NCBI GenBank assembly: GCA_023264315.1
Contig: JALQST010000020.1
Span: 1-18,913, forward strand
DNA: 18,913 nucleotides
Source: Nodosilinea sp. BSH.14
GTDB taxonomy: Bacteria; Cyanobacteriota; Cyanobacteriia; Phormidesmidales; Phormidesmidaceae
Reading direction: 5' to 3'
Both the position numbers and the translations under genes were made by a program. The notes under the pieces are model-generated. The model had not been told where the DNA came from. It made no database searches and saw only the letters and a program-made list of their open reading frames with translations. Below, piece after piece: positions 1 to 6,976 of the stretch; within the stretch, counting starts at the first letter, position 1, and the number at the start of each line of letters is the position of its first letter.

Positions 1-36
1 CTCATCGTCTTCGGCCAGCAAAACCGTTAGCGGCAT
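1..36 (-). CDS. Response-regulator-like protein, 5' end only (truncated by window edge)
   Basis: On the minus strand an ATG at 34-36 opens a frame reading MPLTVLLAEDDE up to the window edge. The hydrophobic strand followed by an acidic E-D-D cluster is the classic start of a CheY-type receiver domain, where the acidic pair helps bind Mg2+ beside the phospho-accepting Asp. An in-frame ATG at 58-60 would add eight residues (MGELGIEI) and is an alternative start. Neither has an obvious Shine-Dalgarno sequence. Only 12 codons are visible, so the family is suggested rather than proven, and the output domain is outside the window. Confidence 0.5.
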   Translation of the reverse strand, partial: MPLTVLLAEDDE

Positions 37-60
37 GATCTCAATACCCAGTTCACCCAT

Positions 61-245
61 GAACTTGGTTCAGGCTTACGGTATGTGGCACCCTGGGCCT
101 CTTGCCACAACGACCCCCAAGCGTTGATCCCCGGTTCATTTCCCTCTAGCCTACGAAACTACCGTTAGAAACGGGGAAAGTTGTTGTTGAAATTAAACTT
201 TTCGTTAGCAATCATCGGGACTTAGCAACAAAACAATACATCACT
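61..245. other. Intergenic region between the truncated receiver gene and the rsmB 3' end
   Basis: This stretch lies upstream of the minus-strand receiver-like gene and downstream of rsmB, also minus strand. It is more AT-rich from about 170 to 240. I see no RNA gene, no strong terminator hairpin and no convincing promoter hexamers. Confidence 0.4.
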
Positions 246-1595
246 TCATGGCTTGTCATGGCGCAGGCTAACCATAAAGAAGCCATCCATCCCTTGGCGA
301 TGGGGCCAGAAATTCAGCCAGCCTTCGGGGCTAGGCGCAAGGCCGGGAGGGAGATCGATCTCGGGGAGGGAAATGCGCCAGCGGGGGTGGCTCTGTAAAA
401 AGGCTTGAATCACGGCCTCGTTCTCGGCGGGGTGGAGGGTGCAGGTGGCATAGACAAGGGTGCCGCCCGGTTTGGTGCAGCGGGCTCCCTCCGCCAAGAG
501 AGCCTGCTGCTGCGGGATGAGGGCCTGAATGGAGGCTGGGGTTTGTCGCCAGCGGGCATCGGCGTGGCGGTGCAGGGTGCCTAACCCGGAGCAGGGCGCA
601 TCGACGAGGACACGATCCCCTTGGCCATGGAGGGACAATAGATCGGTGCTGTCGCCCAGGTGGGTGCGGAGATGGTGTAGGTGTAGACGGGCGGCATTGA
701 GGGTGACTTTTTTCAGGCGCGAGGCGGTGCGATCACAGGCCCACACGAGGCCCTGGTCGCCCACCATTTCCGCCAGGTGGGTGGCCTTGCCCCCCGGTGC
801 GGCGCAGAGGTCAATCACGGTCTCCCCGGGCTGGGGGTTCAGCATCTGCCCCACCCACTGGGCGCTGGCATCCTGCACCGCCCACCAGCCCTGGTCGTAG
901 CCCGGTAGATCGGCAATGGCCCCCGGCGCTGGCCCCAAACGCAAGGCCCAGGGTAATCCGGGCAGGCGCTCCGTGGCTAGACCCGCCGCCCCGAGGGCTT
1001 GCTCCACCTGATCCACCGTGGCCCGTTGACGGTTCACCCGCAGATCCAGGCTGGGCACCCGGTTAAACCACTGGCAAAGCTGATCGGTTTCAGGGGCACC
1101 AATCTGCTGTCGCCATAGGTCAATGATCCAGTTGGGGTAGCTGTGGCGCACCCCCAGGGCTGCCGTGGGGTCGTCGGGCAGCCCTAGGGGATCGGTGCCT
1201 GTTGCGGTCAGCCGCTCGTACTGCCGCAGCAGACCGTTCACCACCTTCGACAGTTGCCCTAGACCGTTGGCCTTCGCCAACTCCACGCTGGTGTTGACCG
1301 CTGCTGAGGCCGGAATGGCCGTCAGGTAGCGCAGTTGATACAGCCCCAACTGCAACACAAGCCGCAGTACCGGGGGCTGTTTCTCGGCAGGACGGGTGCC
1401 CCACTGGGAAATCAGCCCGTCTAGGGTGCGCTGGCGGCGCACGGTGCCGTAGACCAATTCCGTCGCCAAGGCGACATCCTGGGGAGACAGCTTCGCCTGG
1501 GCTAGGGTGCGATGGAGGGCCACATCGGCATAGGCTCCGCCCTGCACCTGAAGCAGGGCCGAAAGCGCCCATTGCCGAGCCGTTGTGGGAACCAT
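246..1595 (-). CDS. rsmB: 16S rRNA (cytosine-967-C5)-methyltransferase RsmB
   Basis: SAM-dependent methyltransferase of the RsmB/Sun/NSUN family, which makes m5C967 in 16S rRNA during small-subunit assembly in the cytoplasm. The predicted 449 residues have an N-terminal NusB-like helical domain (about 1-135) and a C-terminal Rossmann methyltransferase domain. Visible motifs are the SAM loop DLCAAPGGK (262-270), motif IV VDAPCSGLG (331-339, release Cys335) and motif VI YATC (382-385, catalytic Cys385). Length is normal for the family. The frame stays open upstream to a TTG at 1668-1670, but family alignment supports the ATG at 1593-1595 (MVPTTARQWAL). An ATG at 1602-1604 is a close alternative. 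It lies downstream of petN and the 62-residue gene on the same strand, with a gap of about 150 bp. Confidence 0.93.
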   Translation of the reverse strand: MVPTTARQWALSALLQVQGGAYADVALHRTLAQAKLSPQDVALATELVYGTVRRQRTLDGLISQWGTRPAEKQPPVLRLVLQLGLYQLRYLTAIPASAAVNTSVELAKANGLGQLSKVVNGLLRQYERLTATGTDPLGLPDDPTAALGVRHSYPNWIIDLWRQQIGAPETDQLCQWFNRVPSLDLRVNRQRATVDQVEQALGAAGLATERLPGLPWALRLGPAPGAIADLPGYDQGWWAVQDASAQWVGQMLNPQPGETVIDLCAAPGGKATHLAEMVGDQGLVWACDRTASRLKKVTLNAARLHLHHLRTHLGDSTDLLSLHGQGDRVLVDAPCSGLGTLHRHADARWRQTPASIQALIPQQQALLAEGARCTKPGGTLVYATCTLHPAENEAVIQAFLQSHPRWRISLPEIDLPPGLAPSPEGWLNFWPHRQGMDGFFMVSLRHDKP

Positions 1596-1749
1596 TACCG
1601 CCATTACACCCAATCCCTTCGTTGAAACATCATGTCCTGACGCCTTCCCAGCGGCCCAAACCCCAAACAAAAGCCCGGATATCGGCCAAACACCGACGAT
1701 CCGAGCCTCTGTAGGGAGAATATAAGCGGGACGAACACTACGGCTGAAA

Positions 1750-1938
1750 CTACTTCTTAGCGGCCTTGGCAGCTTTGGCCGGACGACGCTTCACGACATC
1801 CTGGTCGTTTTTGCGCCGCCGCCGATCTCGCCAGTCTGCCGCCGTGAGGTAAACAACCCCGCCCGTGACAACCACGAGGAGAACGAGGGCCATCACGGCC
1901 AGAACGCTAAAGGCCTGTGCTTCAAGGGTGGCTTCCAT
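1750..1938 (-). CDS. Small single-pass membrane protein, lysine/alanine-rich tail, unknown function
   Basis: A 62-residue protein that I do not recognise as a named family. Residues about 11-32 form one strong transmembrane helix of Leu, Val, Ala and Gly. A basic stretch follows directly (R-D-R-R-R-R-K), then a Lys/Ala tail (AKAAKAAKK). By the positive-inside rule the C-terminus should face the cytoplasm or stroma-like side. It starts 32 bp after the petN stop on the same strand, so the two are probably co-transcribed. The layout resembles small accessory subunits of thylakoid complexes, but any link to cytochrome b6f or a photosystem is inference from position and size only. Confidence 0.75.
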   Translation of the reverse strand: MEATLEAQAFSVLAVMALVLLVVVTGGVVYLTAADWRDRRRRKNDQDVVKRRPAKAAKAAKK

Positions 1939-1970
1939 AGCTAACGCAGGGATGACGGTGAGGATTGATC

Positions 1971-2060
1971 CTAGAAGCCGTTGCGGCCCCAGACCACCAT
2001 CGACAGCGAGAAGGTGAAAACAACCAGTAGAGATACCCAGCCCAAGGTCAAAATGTCCAT
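1971..2060 (-). CDS. petN: Cytochrome b6-f complex subunit PetN (subunit VIII)
   Basis: A 29-residue protein, MDILTLGWVSLLVVF then TFSLSMVVWGRNGF, essentially the canonical PetN sequence of cyanobacteria and plastids. PetN is a single transmembrane helix in the thylakoid cytochrome b6f complex and is needed for its assembly and stability. That complex carries electrons from plastoquinol to plastocyanin or cytochrome c6. Length, the WG motif near residues 7-8 and the VVWGRNGF ending all match the family. ATG is at 2058-2060 and TAG at 1971-1973. No strong Shine-Dalgarno is visible. It leads a minus-strand cluster with the 62-residue membrane protein and, further on, rsmB. Confidence 0.95.
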   Translation of the reverse strand: MDILTLGWVSLLVVFTFSLSMVVWGRNGF

Positions 2061-2184
2061 AATTGCAATGAGTTGATAGAAGACAACACAGCCATACCTA
2101 TCATACGGTAAAGGCTCCCATCTGCTGCGACTCAGTGGAATCAGTGGGGACGGCTATGGGTATGGCCAGCGGTCAGCATAAACC

Positions 2185-2190
2185 AGGAGG
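2185..2190 (+). promoter_or_regulatory. Strong Shine-Dalgarno (AGGAGG) that decides a GTG start
   Basis: AGGAGG sits 7 nt before a GTG at 2198-2200, ideal spacing. The upstream in-frame ATGs (2135, 2156, 2162) have nothing comparable. This supports GTG 2198 as the start of the following membrane-protein gene. Confidence 0.6.
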
Positions 2191-2197
2191 AGAGAGG

Positions 2198-2713
2198 GTG
2201 GACAGCACAGCCGAAACCATGAACCAAGGTCAGGGCATGGCCGACCGGATTGCCTCGGTGCAGGCCGCAGGGCTCACGGGCCTGATGGCCGGAGCGGTGG
2301 GGGCGATGCTCCTATGGCTGCATCGGGCGGCGGCCCTGGGCTGGGCCGAGGCCGCCGCATCCACCATCGATGGCTTTACGGGGATCACCTTTTGGGTCAG
2401 CGCCGCCAGCGCCGCCTTGTCCGGTGCCCTGTTTGGGATCACCTATCGCTACGTCGTCCGCCAAGACCCCAGTTCCTACCTGCGATCAGGGGTTATTTTT
2501 GCCTTTAGCTTCGTGCGGGGGCTGGCCCTGGTGAATGTGGGGGCGGCGGTCTCGATGATGGGCTGGCCGTTTCTGGTGGCCATCACCGAAAGCCTGCTGA
2601 TGTTTGCCCTGGCGGCGGCCCTGCTGGAATTGGCCCTGCGCCGGGGCTGGATTGCCACCGTGGCTGGACGGATGGAGCCAGAGCCGCCCCCGTCCCCCGA
2701 CCCGATGGGCTAA
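2198..2713 (+). CDS. Four-span integral membrane protein, unknown function
   Basis: From GTG 2198 this encodes 171 residues. There are four likely transmembrane helices at about 24-42, 63-83, 96-118 and 124-146, then a short Pro-rich C-terminal tail. The helices are Ala/Gly-rich, with R-Y-V-V-R-Q-D between helices 2 and 3. I see no catalytic motif or named domain. It looks like one of the many conserved hypothetical membrane proteins of cyanobacteria. The frame is open back to ATG 2135, but the perfect AGGAGG before GTG 2198 and the unstructured upstream residues favour the GTG. The gene is divergent from petN, with clpR downstream on the same strand after about 137 bp. Confidence 0.75.
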   Translation: MDSTAETMNQGQGMADRIASVQAAGLTGLMAGAVGAMLLWLHRAAALGWAEAAASTIDGFTGITFWVSAASAALSGALFGITYRYVVRQDPSSYLRSGVIFAFSFVRGLALVNVGAAVSMMGWPFLVAITESLLMFALAAALLELALRRGWIATVAGRMEPEPPPSPDPMG

Positions 2714-2810
2714 ACCCCAGCCAGCGAGGGCCTTAGGGATCTGTTCCTCGGGCTTGGCCGCAGGGGGCGGAGATCCGCCAGGGCGTGGGTAGAACCCGGT
2801 TCGCAAGCGC

Positions 2811-2822
2811 GTTACACTGTTA
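2811..2822 (+). promoter_or_regulatory. Possible -10 element upstream of clpR
   Basis: TACACT at 2813-2818 resembles a sigma-70-type -10 element and lies about 30 nt before the clpR ATG. No good -35 is seen at 16-18 bp. Some cyanobacterial promoters rely mainly on the -10. This is a weak call. Confidence 0.25.
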
Positions 2823-2850
2823 AAAACCCGTATTTGGGCAGGTTTGGTCT

Positions 2851-3537
2851 ATGAGTATGGAAATTAAAGCTGTGCAAGCCCCCTACTATGGCGATGCCAT
2901 GTATCGTACGCCGCCCCCAGATTTGCCCTCTCTGCTGTTGAAGGAGCGGATTGTGTACCTGGGGCTGCCCCTGTTTTCGGGCGACGACATCAAGCAACAG
3001 GTGGGCATCGACGTAACCGAACTGATCATCGCCCAGTTGCTCTACCTGCAATTTGACGACCCCGATAAGCCCATCTTCTTCTACATCAACTCCACGGGCA
3101 CCTCCTGGTACGACGGCAACATGATCGGCTACGACACCGAAGCCTTTGCCATCTGCGACACCATTAACTACATCAAGCCCCCGGTTCACACCATTTGCAT
3201 TGGTCAGGCCATGGGTTCGGCGGCGGTGATTTTGGCGGCGGGCACCAAGGGCTATCGGGCCAGCCTGCCCCACGCTCGCATTGTGCTAAACCAACCCCGC
3301 AGCGGTGCCCAAGGCCAAGCCACCGACATCGAAATTCGCGCCAAGGAAGTGATCGACAACAAGCGATCCATGATGGAAATTTTGGCCCGCAGCACGGGTA
3401 AAACCATGGATGAAGTGATGCGCGATTCCGACCGGATGTTCTACATGAACCCCCAAGAAGCTAAGGAATACGGCATCATTGACCGCGTTCTGGAAAGCCG
3501 CAAAGAACTGCCCAAAATGCCCGCTGGAGTCGCCTAA
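2851..3537 (+). CDS. clpR: ClpR, catalytically inactive subunit of the Clp protease core
   Basis: A 228-residue ClpP-fold protein. Against ClpP the three active-site positions are replaced: the nucleophile Ser becomes Gly122 (in GQAMGSAAVIL), His becomes Asn147 (in PHARIVLNQP) and Asp becomes Met196 (in SDRMFYM). The N147-M196 spacing of 49 matches the His-Asp spacing of E. coli ClpP, which supports the alignment. ClpR is known in cyanobacteria and plastids as a structural partner that forms mixed rings with ClpP3 and works with the chaperone ClpC. The N-terminus MSMEIKAVQAPYYGD is typical; a Met two codons in is an alternative start. clpP3 follows after 65 bp on the same strand, the usual operon arrangement. 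Confidence 0.93.
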   Translation: MSMEIKAVQAPYYGDAMYRTPPPDLPSLLLKERIVYLGLPLFSGDDIKQQVGIDVTELIIAQLLYLQFDDPDKPIFFYINSTGTSWYDGNMIGYDTEAFAICDTINYIKPPVHTICIGQAMGSAAVILAAGTKGYRASLPHARIVLNQPRSGAQGQATDIEIRAKEVIDNKRSMMEILARSTGKTMDEVMRDSDRMFYMNPQEAKEYGIIDRVLESRKELPKMPAGVA

Positions 3538-3602
3538 TTCGTCACTTCCAAATCAAACTTCAAAGCTGACGTTGTTTCTCGTTTTAAGGTTGCAAAAACA
3601 CT

Positions 3603-4238
3603 ATGCCTATCGGTACTCCCAAGGTTCCCTATCGTCTGCCCGGTAGCCAATACAGCCAGTGGGTAGACATCTACACCCGCCTCAACCAAGAACGCATCAT
3701 CTTCCTAGGGCAGGAAGTTACCGATACCCTGGCCAACTCCATCGTGGCAGCCATGCTGTACCTCGATTCCGACGACAACAGCAAGCCCATCTATCTCTAT
3801 ATCAACTCCCCCGGTGGCTCGGTAACAGCGGGGATGGCCATCTACGACACCATGCAGTACATCAAGTCTGACGTGGTGACGATCTGCCTCGGTCTGGCCG
3901 CGTCGATGGGCGCGTTCCTGCTGGCGGCGGGTAGCCCCGGCAAGCGGTTGGCCCTGCCCCACTCCCGGATTATGATTCACCAGCCCATGGGCGGCACCGG
4001 ACGGCAACGCCTCCAGGCCAGCGACATCGCCATTGAGGCCAAGGAAATCCTGCGGGTGCGCCAGGAACTCAATGAAATGATGGCCCGCCACACTGGTAAA
4101 CCCATCGAACAAATCGAAAAAGACACCGACCGTGACTACTTCATGTCCGCCGAAGAAGCCGCCGCCTACGGGTTGATCGACAAAGTGATCGAAGACCGTA
4201 ACCAGGAACTCGCTACCGCTGCGGCTTCCACACTTTAG
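3603..4238 (+). CDS. clpP3: ATP-dependent Clp protease proteolytic subunit ClpP3
   Basis: A 211-residue serine peptidase (family S14) with an intact triad: Ser101 in LGLAASMGAF, His126 in RIMIHQPMGG and Asp178 in TDRDYFMS. The oxyanion-loop sequence SPGGSVTAG is at 69-77. Compared with E. coli ClpP there are three extra residues in the handle region (GGTGRQRLQASD). As the active partner of ClpR it forms the ClpP3/R core that degrades proteins unfolded by an AAA+ ClpC chaperone in the cytosol. It starts 65 bp after clpR with no promoter or terminator obvious between them, so co-transcription is likely. The P3 label comes from pairing with clpR; clpP would be the neutral name. Confidence 0.93.
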   Translation: MPIGTPKVPYRLPGSQYSQWVDIYTRLNQERIIFLGQEVTDTLANSIVAAMLYLDSDDNSKPIYLYINSPGGSVTAGMAIYDTMQYIKSDVVTICLGLAASMGAFLLAAGSPGKRLALPHSRIMIHQPMGGTGRQRLQASDIAIEAKEILRVRQELNEMMARHTGKPIEQIEKDTDRDYFMSAEEAAAYGLIDKVIEDRNQELATAAASTL

Positions 4239-4265
4239 AGGTACTAGATCGCCATATCTTGGCTA

Positions 4266-4343
4266 CCTCACCCCCAGCCCCCTAGGCAGGAGAGGGGCGT
4301 AAGGGTTTTTAAAGTCCCTTTTCCTCACGGGGAGAGGGGCTTT
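4266..4343. repeat. GC-rich palindromic repeat downstream of clpP3 (probable dispersed repeat, may end clpR-clpP3 transcripts)
   Basis: A C-rich then G-rich stretch. Bases 4266-4281 (CCTCACCCCCAGCCCC) reappear exactly in inverted orientation at 13164-13179. A hairpin pairs AAAGTCCC (4311-4318) with GGGGCTTT (4336-4343) with one G-U pair, preceded by a run of five Ts. It lies 27 bp past the clpP3 stop, so it could act as a terminator. The sequence style matches short palindromes scattered through cyanobacterial genomes. Confidence 0.55.
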
Positions 4344-4514
4344 GAACGATCTGGGGTGTCCTGTACCCAAGCATTAAGCTGTGTAACAGTTCCTCCGCAC
4401 CTCAACCTAGAAAAGGCCGACTTAGTGAACAATCATGTCTAGACAAGATGGTCATTCCGCGACCGTCATGGATCTATACAGCCCTTGTTTATCCCGTTTT
4501 TGAGGAATTGTTTT

Positions 4515-4604
4515 ATGTCAGATACTCAGGTTTTCATCGCCCTGGCCCTGGCCCTCATTCCCGGCGTGCTGGCCTTCCGTCTGTCCACTGAACTCTATAA
4601 GTAG
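4515..4604 (+). CDS. psaM: Photosystem I reaction center subunit XII (PsaM)
   Basis: A 29-residue protein: MSDTQVFIALALALIPG then VLAFRLSTELYK. The ending FRLSTELYK is the hallmark of PsaM. PsaM is a single transmembrane helix near the monomer interface of photosystem I in the thylakoid membrane and contributes to trimer stability in cyanobacteria. ATG at 4515 is preceded by AGGA at 4503-4506, eight bases upstream. It stands alone, about 275 bp after clpP3 and convergent with pyk. A TATACA at 4473-4478 could be a -10, but its -35 is poor. Confidence 0.94.
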   Translation: MSDTQVFIALALALIPGVLAFRLSTELYK

Positions 4605-4716
4605 GGCATAAGTTAGGACGGATGCTGGAGCCGTGGGGCTCTGGGGTGTTGCCCACGCGATGCAGGCTTGGCCTACCTTGCGCCTAGGGGTGTCTGATCG
4701 GCTCAGCCTTCCCCAA

Positions 4717-4755
4717 ACCAAGCTCCTAGTCCCATGGCGGGACTAGGAGCTTGGT
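4717..4755. terminator. Bidirectional terminator-like perfect inverted repeat between psaM and pyk
   Basis: A perfect 17-bp stem: ACCAAGCTCCTAGTCCC (4717-4733) and GGGACTAGGAGCTTGGT (4739-4755), with a 5-nt loop ATGGC. It lies between the convergent psaM and pyk genes, 25 bp past the pyk stop and about 110 bp past psaM. The T-tract is weak on both sides (TTT on the pyk side), so the termination role is inferred from structure and position. Confidence 0.7.
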
Positions 4756-4779
4756 GATGTCGGTTGCGCTAGGCCATGG

Positions 4780-6567
4780 CTAGAAGCCCAGCCCCGGCGT
4801 GTTGCGGACGGCCCCGAGAGCACCGGAATAGACTAACCCCCGCCGGGTGTCGAGGGTGAGGATGGTGCCATCCCGGATGATTTCCGTGGCGTTTTTGACC
4901 CCCACAATCACCGGAACCCCAAGGCGAAGGCCAATCACCGCCGCGTGGCTGGTGAGACTGTCGTCCTCGGTGATGATGCCTCCGGAACGGCGGATGGCTT
5001 CCACAAAGTCGGCGCTGGTGCGGGGCACAATCAGGATTTCGCCATCGTTAAAGTCTTTGATATCGAGGCTGCTGTGGGCCACCCGGGCTGGCCCGCTCAC
5101 GGAGGCTTCGCCAATGCCCACGCCTCGGCCCAGCACCGCCGTCACCACGTCCACCTTGATCAAATCCGTGGAGCCAGAGACCCCTTGCAGGGTACCCGCC
5201 GTGAGCACCACCAGATCCCCATCCTGGAGTAGATGTTTTTCTTGGGCTACCCCCATGGCAGCCTGGAAGGTTTGGGTGGTGGAGGGCAAATCTAACACCA
5301 GCAGCGGCCTGACACCCCACACCAGTTGCAACTGGCGGGCCACATTCACGTGGGGCGTAATCGCCAAAATCGGGGTCTGGGGTCGATATTTCGACACATT
5401 GCGGGCGGTGGCACCGCTTTTGGTCAGGGTCATAATCGCCGCTGCATTGAGTTGGGAGGCAATCCGGCCCACGGCTTGGCTAATGGCGTTGGGGATGGAA
5501 TAGGCTCCGCTGTTCTCCAAATCGCGGCGATCCAGCCCCTCCTGCTCGGTGCGCACGGCCACCCGGGCCATGGTGGCCACGGCTTCCACCGGAAACTTGC
5601 CCACCGCCGTTTCGTTGGAGAGCATGACCGCGTCGGTGCCGTCCAAAATGGCATTGGCCACATCGGAGACCTCAGCCCGGGTGGGGCGGGGGTTATTGAC
5701 CATGCTATCGAGCATTTGGGTGGCGGTAATCACCGGGATGCCCAGGGCATTGGCCGTGGCAATCAGCCGCTTTTGCAAAATTGGCACATCCTCGGCGGGC
5801 AGTTCCACCCCTAGGTCGCCCCGGGCCACCATCACCCCATCGGCGAGGGAGAGAATTGCCTCCATCTGCTCAATGGCTTCGTGTTTTTCAATCTTGACGA
5901 TGACCGGGACGGACTTGCCCGCCTTGGCGATGATCTCTTTAATTTCCAGGACGTCCTGGGGGTTGCGCACAAAGCTGAGGGCCACCCAATCCACCCCCTG
6001 GTTGAGGCCAAACATCAGGTCTTCCCGGTCTTTGTCGGTGAGTGCCTTAATGGACAGGTAAACCCCCGGAAAGTTTACTCCCTTGTTGTTGGTCAGCAGG
6101 CCGCCCACTACCACCCGACAGTGGAGTTCCTGGGCGTCTAAATCCACGCCTTCCACCTTCATTTCCACCTTGCCATCGTCGAGCAGAATGGTGGAGCCGA
6201 CGGGCACTTCCTCCGCCAGTTTGTCGTAGGTGACGCAAGCCCGCTCCTGGGTGCCCAAAATACGCTCACTGGTGAGGACAAAGGGATCCCCCTTGGCGAG
6301 TTGAATGGCCCCCTGCTCGAACTTGCCGAGGCGAATTTTTGGCCCCTGCAAATCTTGCAAAATGCCCACAGGCTGGTTCAACTCGAAGGAGACCTGCCGA
6401 ATGAGCCGAATACTGCGCTGGTGGTCTTCGTGGCTCCCGTGGGAGAAGTTGAGCCGCAGGGTGGTGGCCCCGGCTTCAATCAGGGCGCGGAGGACGTCAG
6501 CATTCTGGGTTGAAGGGCCGATGGTGGCGACAATTTTAGTACGGCGGTGATTGGTACTCAGCGGCAT
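4780..6567 (-). CDS. pyk: Pyruvate kinase, long cyanobacterial form with C-terminal PEP-utiliser domain
   Basis: Catalyses phosphoenolpyruvate plus ADP to pyruvate plus ATP, the last step of glycolysis. From ATG 6565-6567 it has 595 residues. Visible features are the N-terminal TKIVATIGPST (10-20), LNFSHGSHEDH (39-49), the active-site segment VIVKIEKHEAI with Lys225 and Glu227, and ARGDLGVE (248-255). Beyond the usual pyruvate kinase length of about 470-480 there is an extra domain of roughly 100 residues, with GGIITEDDSLTSHAAVIG around His541. It resembles the swivelling phosphohistidine domain of PEP synthase and PPDK. This longer form is common in cyanobacteria and some Firmicutes. The frame is open up to TTG 6642, but the ATG fits the family. 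The gene is divergent from crtR. Confidence 0.95.
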   Translation of the reverse strand: MPLSTNHRRTKIVATIGPSTQNADVLRALIEAGATTLRLNFSHGSHEDHQRSIRLIRQVSFELNQPVGILQDLQGPKIRLGKFEQGAIQLAKGDPFVLTSERILGTQERACVTYDKLAEEVPVGSTILLDDGKVEMKVEGVDLDAQELHCRVVVGGLLTNNKGVNFPGVYLSIKALTDKDREDLMFGLNQGVDWVALSFVRNPQDVLEIKEIIAKAGKSVPVIVKIEKHEAIEQMEAILSLADGVMVARGDLGVELPAEDVPILQKRLIATANALGIPVITATQMLDSMVNNPRPTRAEVSDVANAILDGTDAVMLSNETAVGKFPVEAVATMARVAVRTEQEGLDRRDLENSGAYSIPNAISQAVGRIASQLNAAAIMTLTKSGATARNVSKYRPQTPILAITPHVNVARQLQLVWGVRPLLVLDLPSTTQTFQAAMGVAQEKHLLQDGDLVVLTAGTLQGVSGSTDLIKVDVVTAVLGRGVGIGEASVSGPARVAHSSLDIKDFNDGEILIVPRTSADFVEAIRRSGGIITEDDSLTSHAAVIGLRLGVPVIVGVKNATEIIRDGTILTLDTRRGLVYSGALGAVRNTPGLGF

Positions 6568-6659
6568 AGTGAACTCTCTAACGTGAACGGTAACGACAAC
6601 CCAGGGGCAACCCGCGACCCTGGCCCCAGCGGTCGGGGCCAAAACCCGCCGGAAGGCCC

Positions 6660-6701
6660 AGCAGACAACCTCTACATAAAAGCAGACAACCTTTACATAA
6701 A
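6660..6701. repeat. Tandem 21-bp direct repeat upstream of pyk
   Basis: Two adjacent 21-bp units, AGCAGACAACCTCTACATAAA (6660-6680) and AGCAGACAACCTTTACATAAA (6681-6701), differ at one base. They lie about 93-134 bp upstream of the pyk ATG and about 275 bp from crtR. Two-turn spacing (21 bp) would place paired protein-binding sites on the same face of the helix, so an operator is plausible. No known binding consensus is recognised. Confidence 0.6.
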
Positions 6702-6933
6702 AATTGGGATTTTGTCACTCTAAATCAAATCTGAGCCCAAACATCGCAGCCCGTGGATGACTTTGCCCCTAGGGAGGAGATTCCACCCGGCCCCACGGGT
6801 TCAGAGGTCGCCCTGGGCAGAAAACCCGCCCCAGCGCCAGAAACTTGCCCAGAAACCGTTCCTAGGCCACCCTAGCCGCCGTGGCTGAGATTTTTACCGA
6901 TCACCTGTCACAAAACTTTATTAACGCTGCATC

Positions 6934-6947
6934 GTAACGTATACTAC
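6934..6947. promoter_or_regulatory. crtR promoter region: TATACT -10 candidate overlapping a GTA-N8-TAC motif
   Basis: TATACT at 6940-6945 is a good -10 candidate, 31 nt before the crtR ATG. The -35 position (TTTATT at 6917-6922) is weak. The same bases form GTAACGTATACTAC, an exact GTA-N8-TAC NtcA-type consensus. Overlap with the -10 would fit repression rather than activation, but the match may be chance. Confidence 0.3.
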
Positions 6948-6976
6948 CGAGGATATTGGTGTAGGAGCGATGCGAC

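Larger units (their letters stand above)
6568..6976. other. Divergent pyk/crtR intergenic region
   Basis: These 409 bp hold the promoters of two divergent genes. I see a tandem 21-bp repeat at 6660-6701, an AT-rich patch at 6690-6730, and a candidate crtR promoter with a GTA-N8-TAC motif at 6934-6947. I find no coding sequence or structured RNA that I can support. Confidence 0.5.

Noticed and set aside
1120..1572. 150-residue minus-strand frame overlapping rsmB in another frame
   Set aside because: It overlaps the RsmB NusB-like domain, whose sequence is plainly coding, and has Arg/Pro/Ala-rich shadow composition.
4604..4716. Possible RNA or second terminator between psaM and the inverted repeat
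   Set aside because: There is a weak GAGCC/GGCTC hairpin around 4625-4640, but no T-tract and no recognisable RNA fold.
5326..5814. 162-residue plus-strand open frame inside pyk
   Set aside because: It lies wholly opposite the pyruvate kinase catalytic domain, with Gly/His-rich shadow composition.
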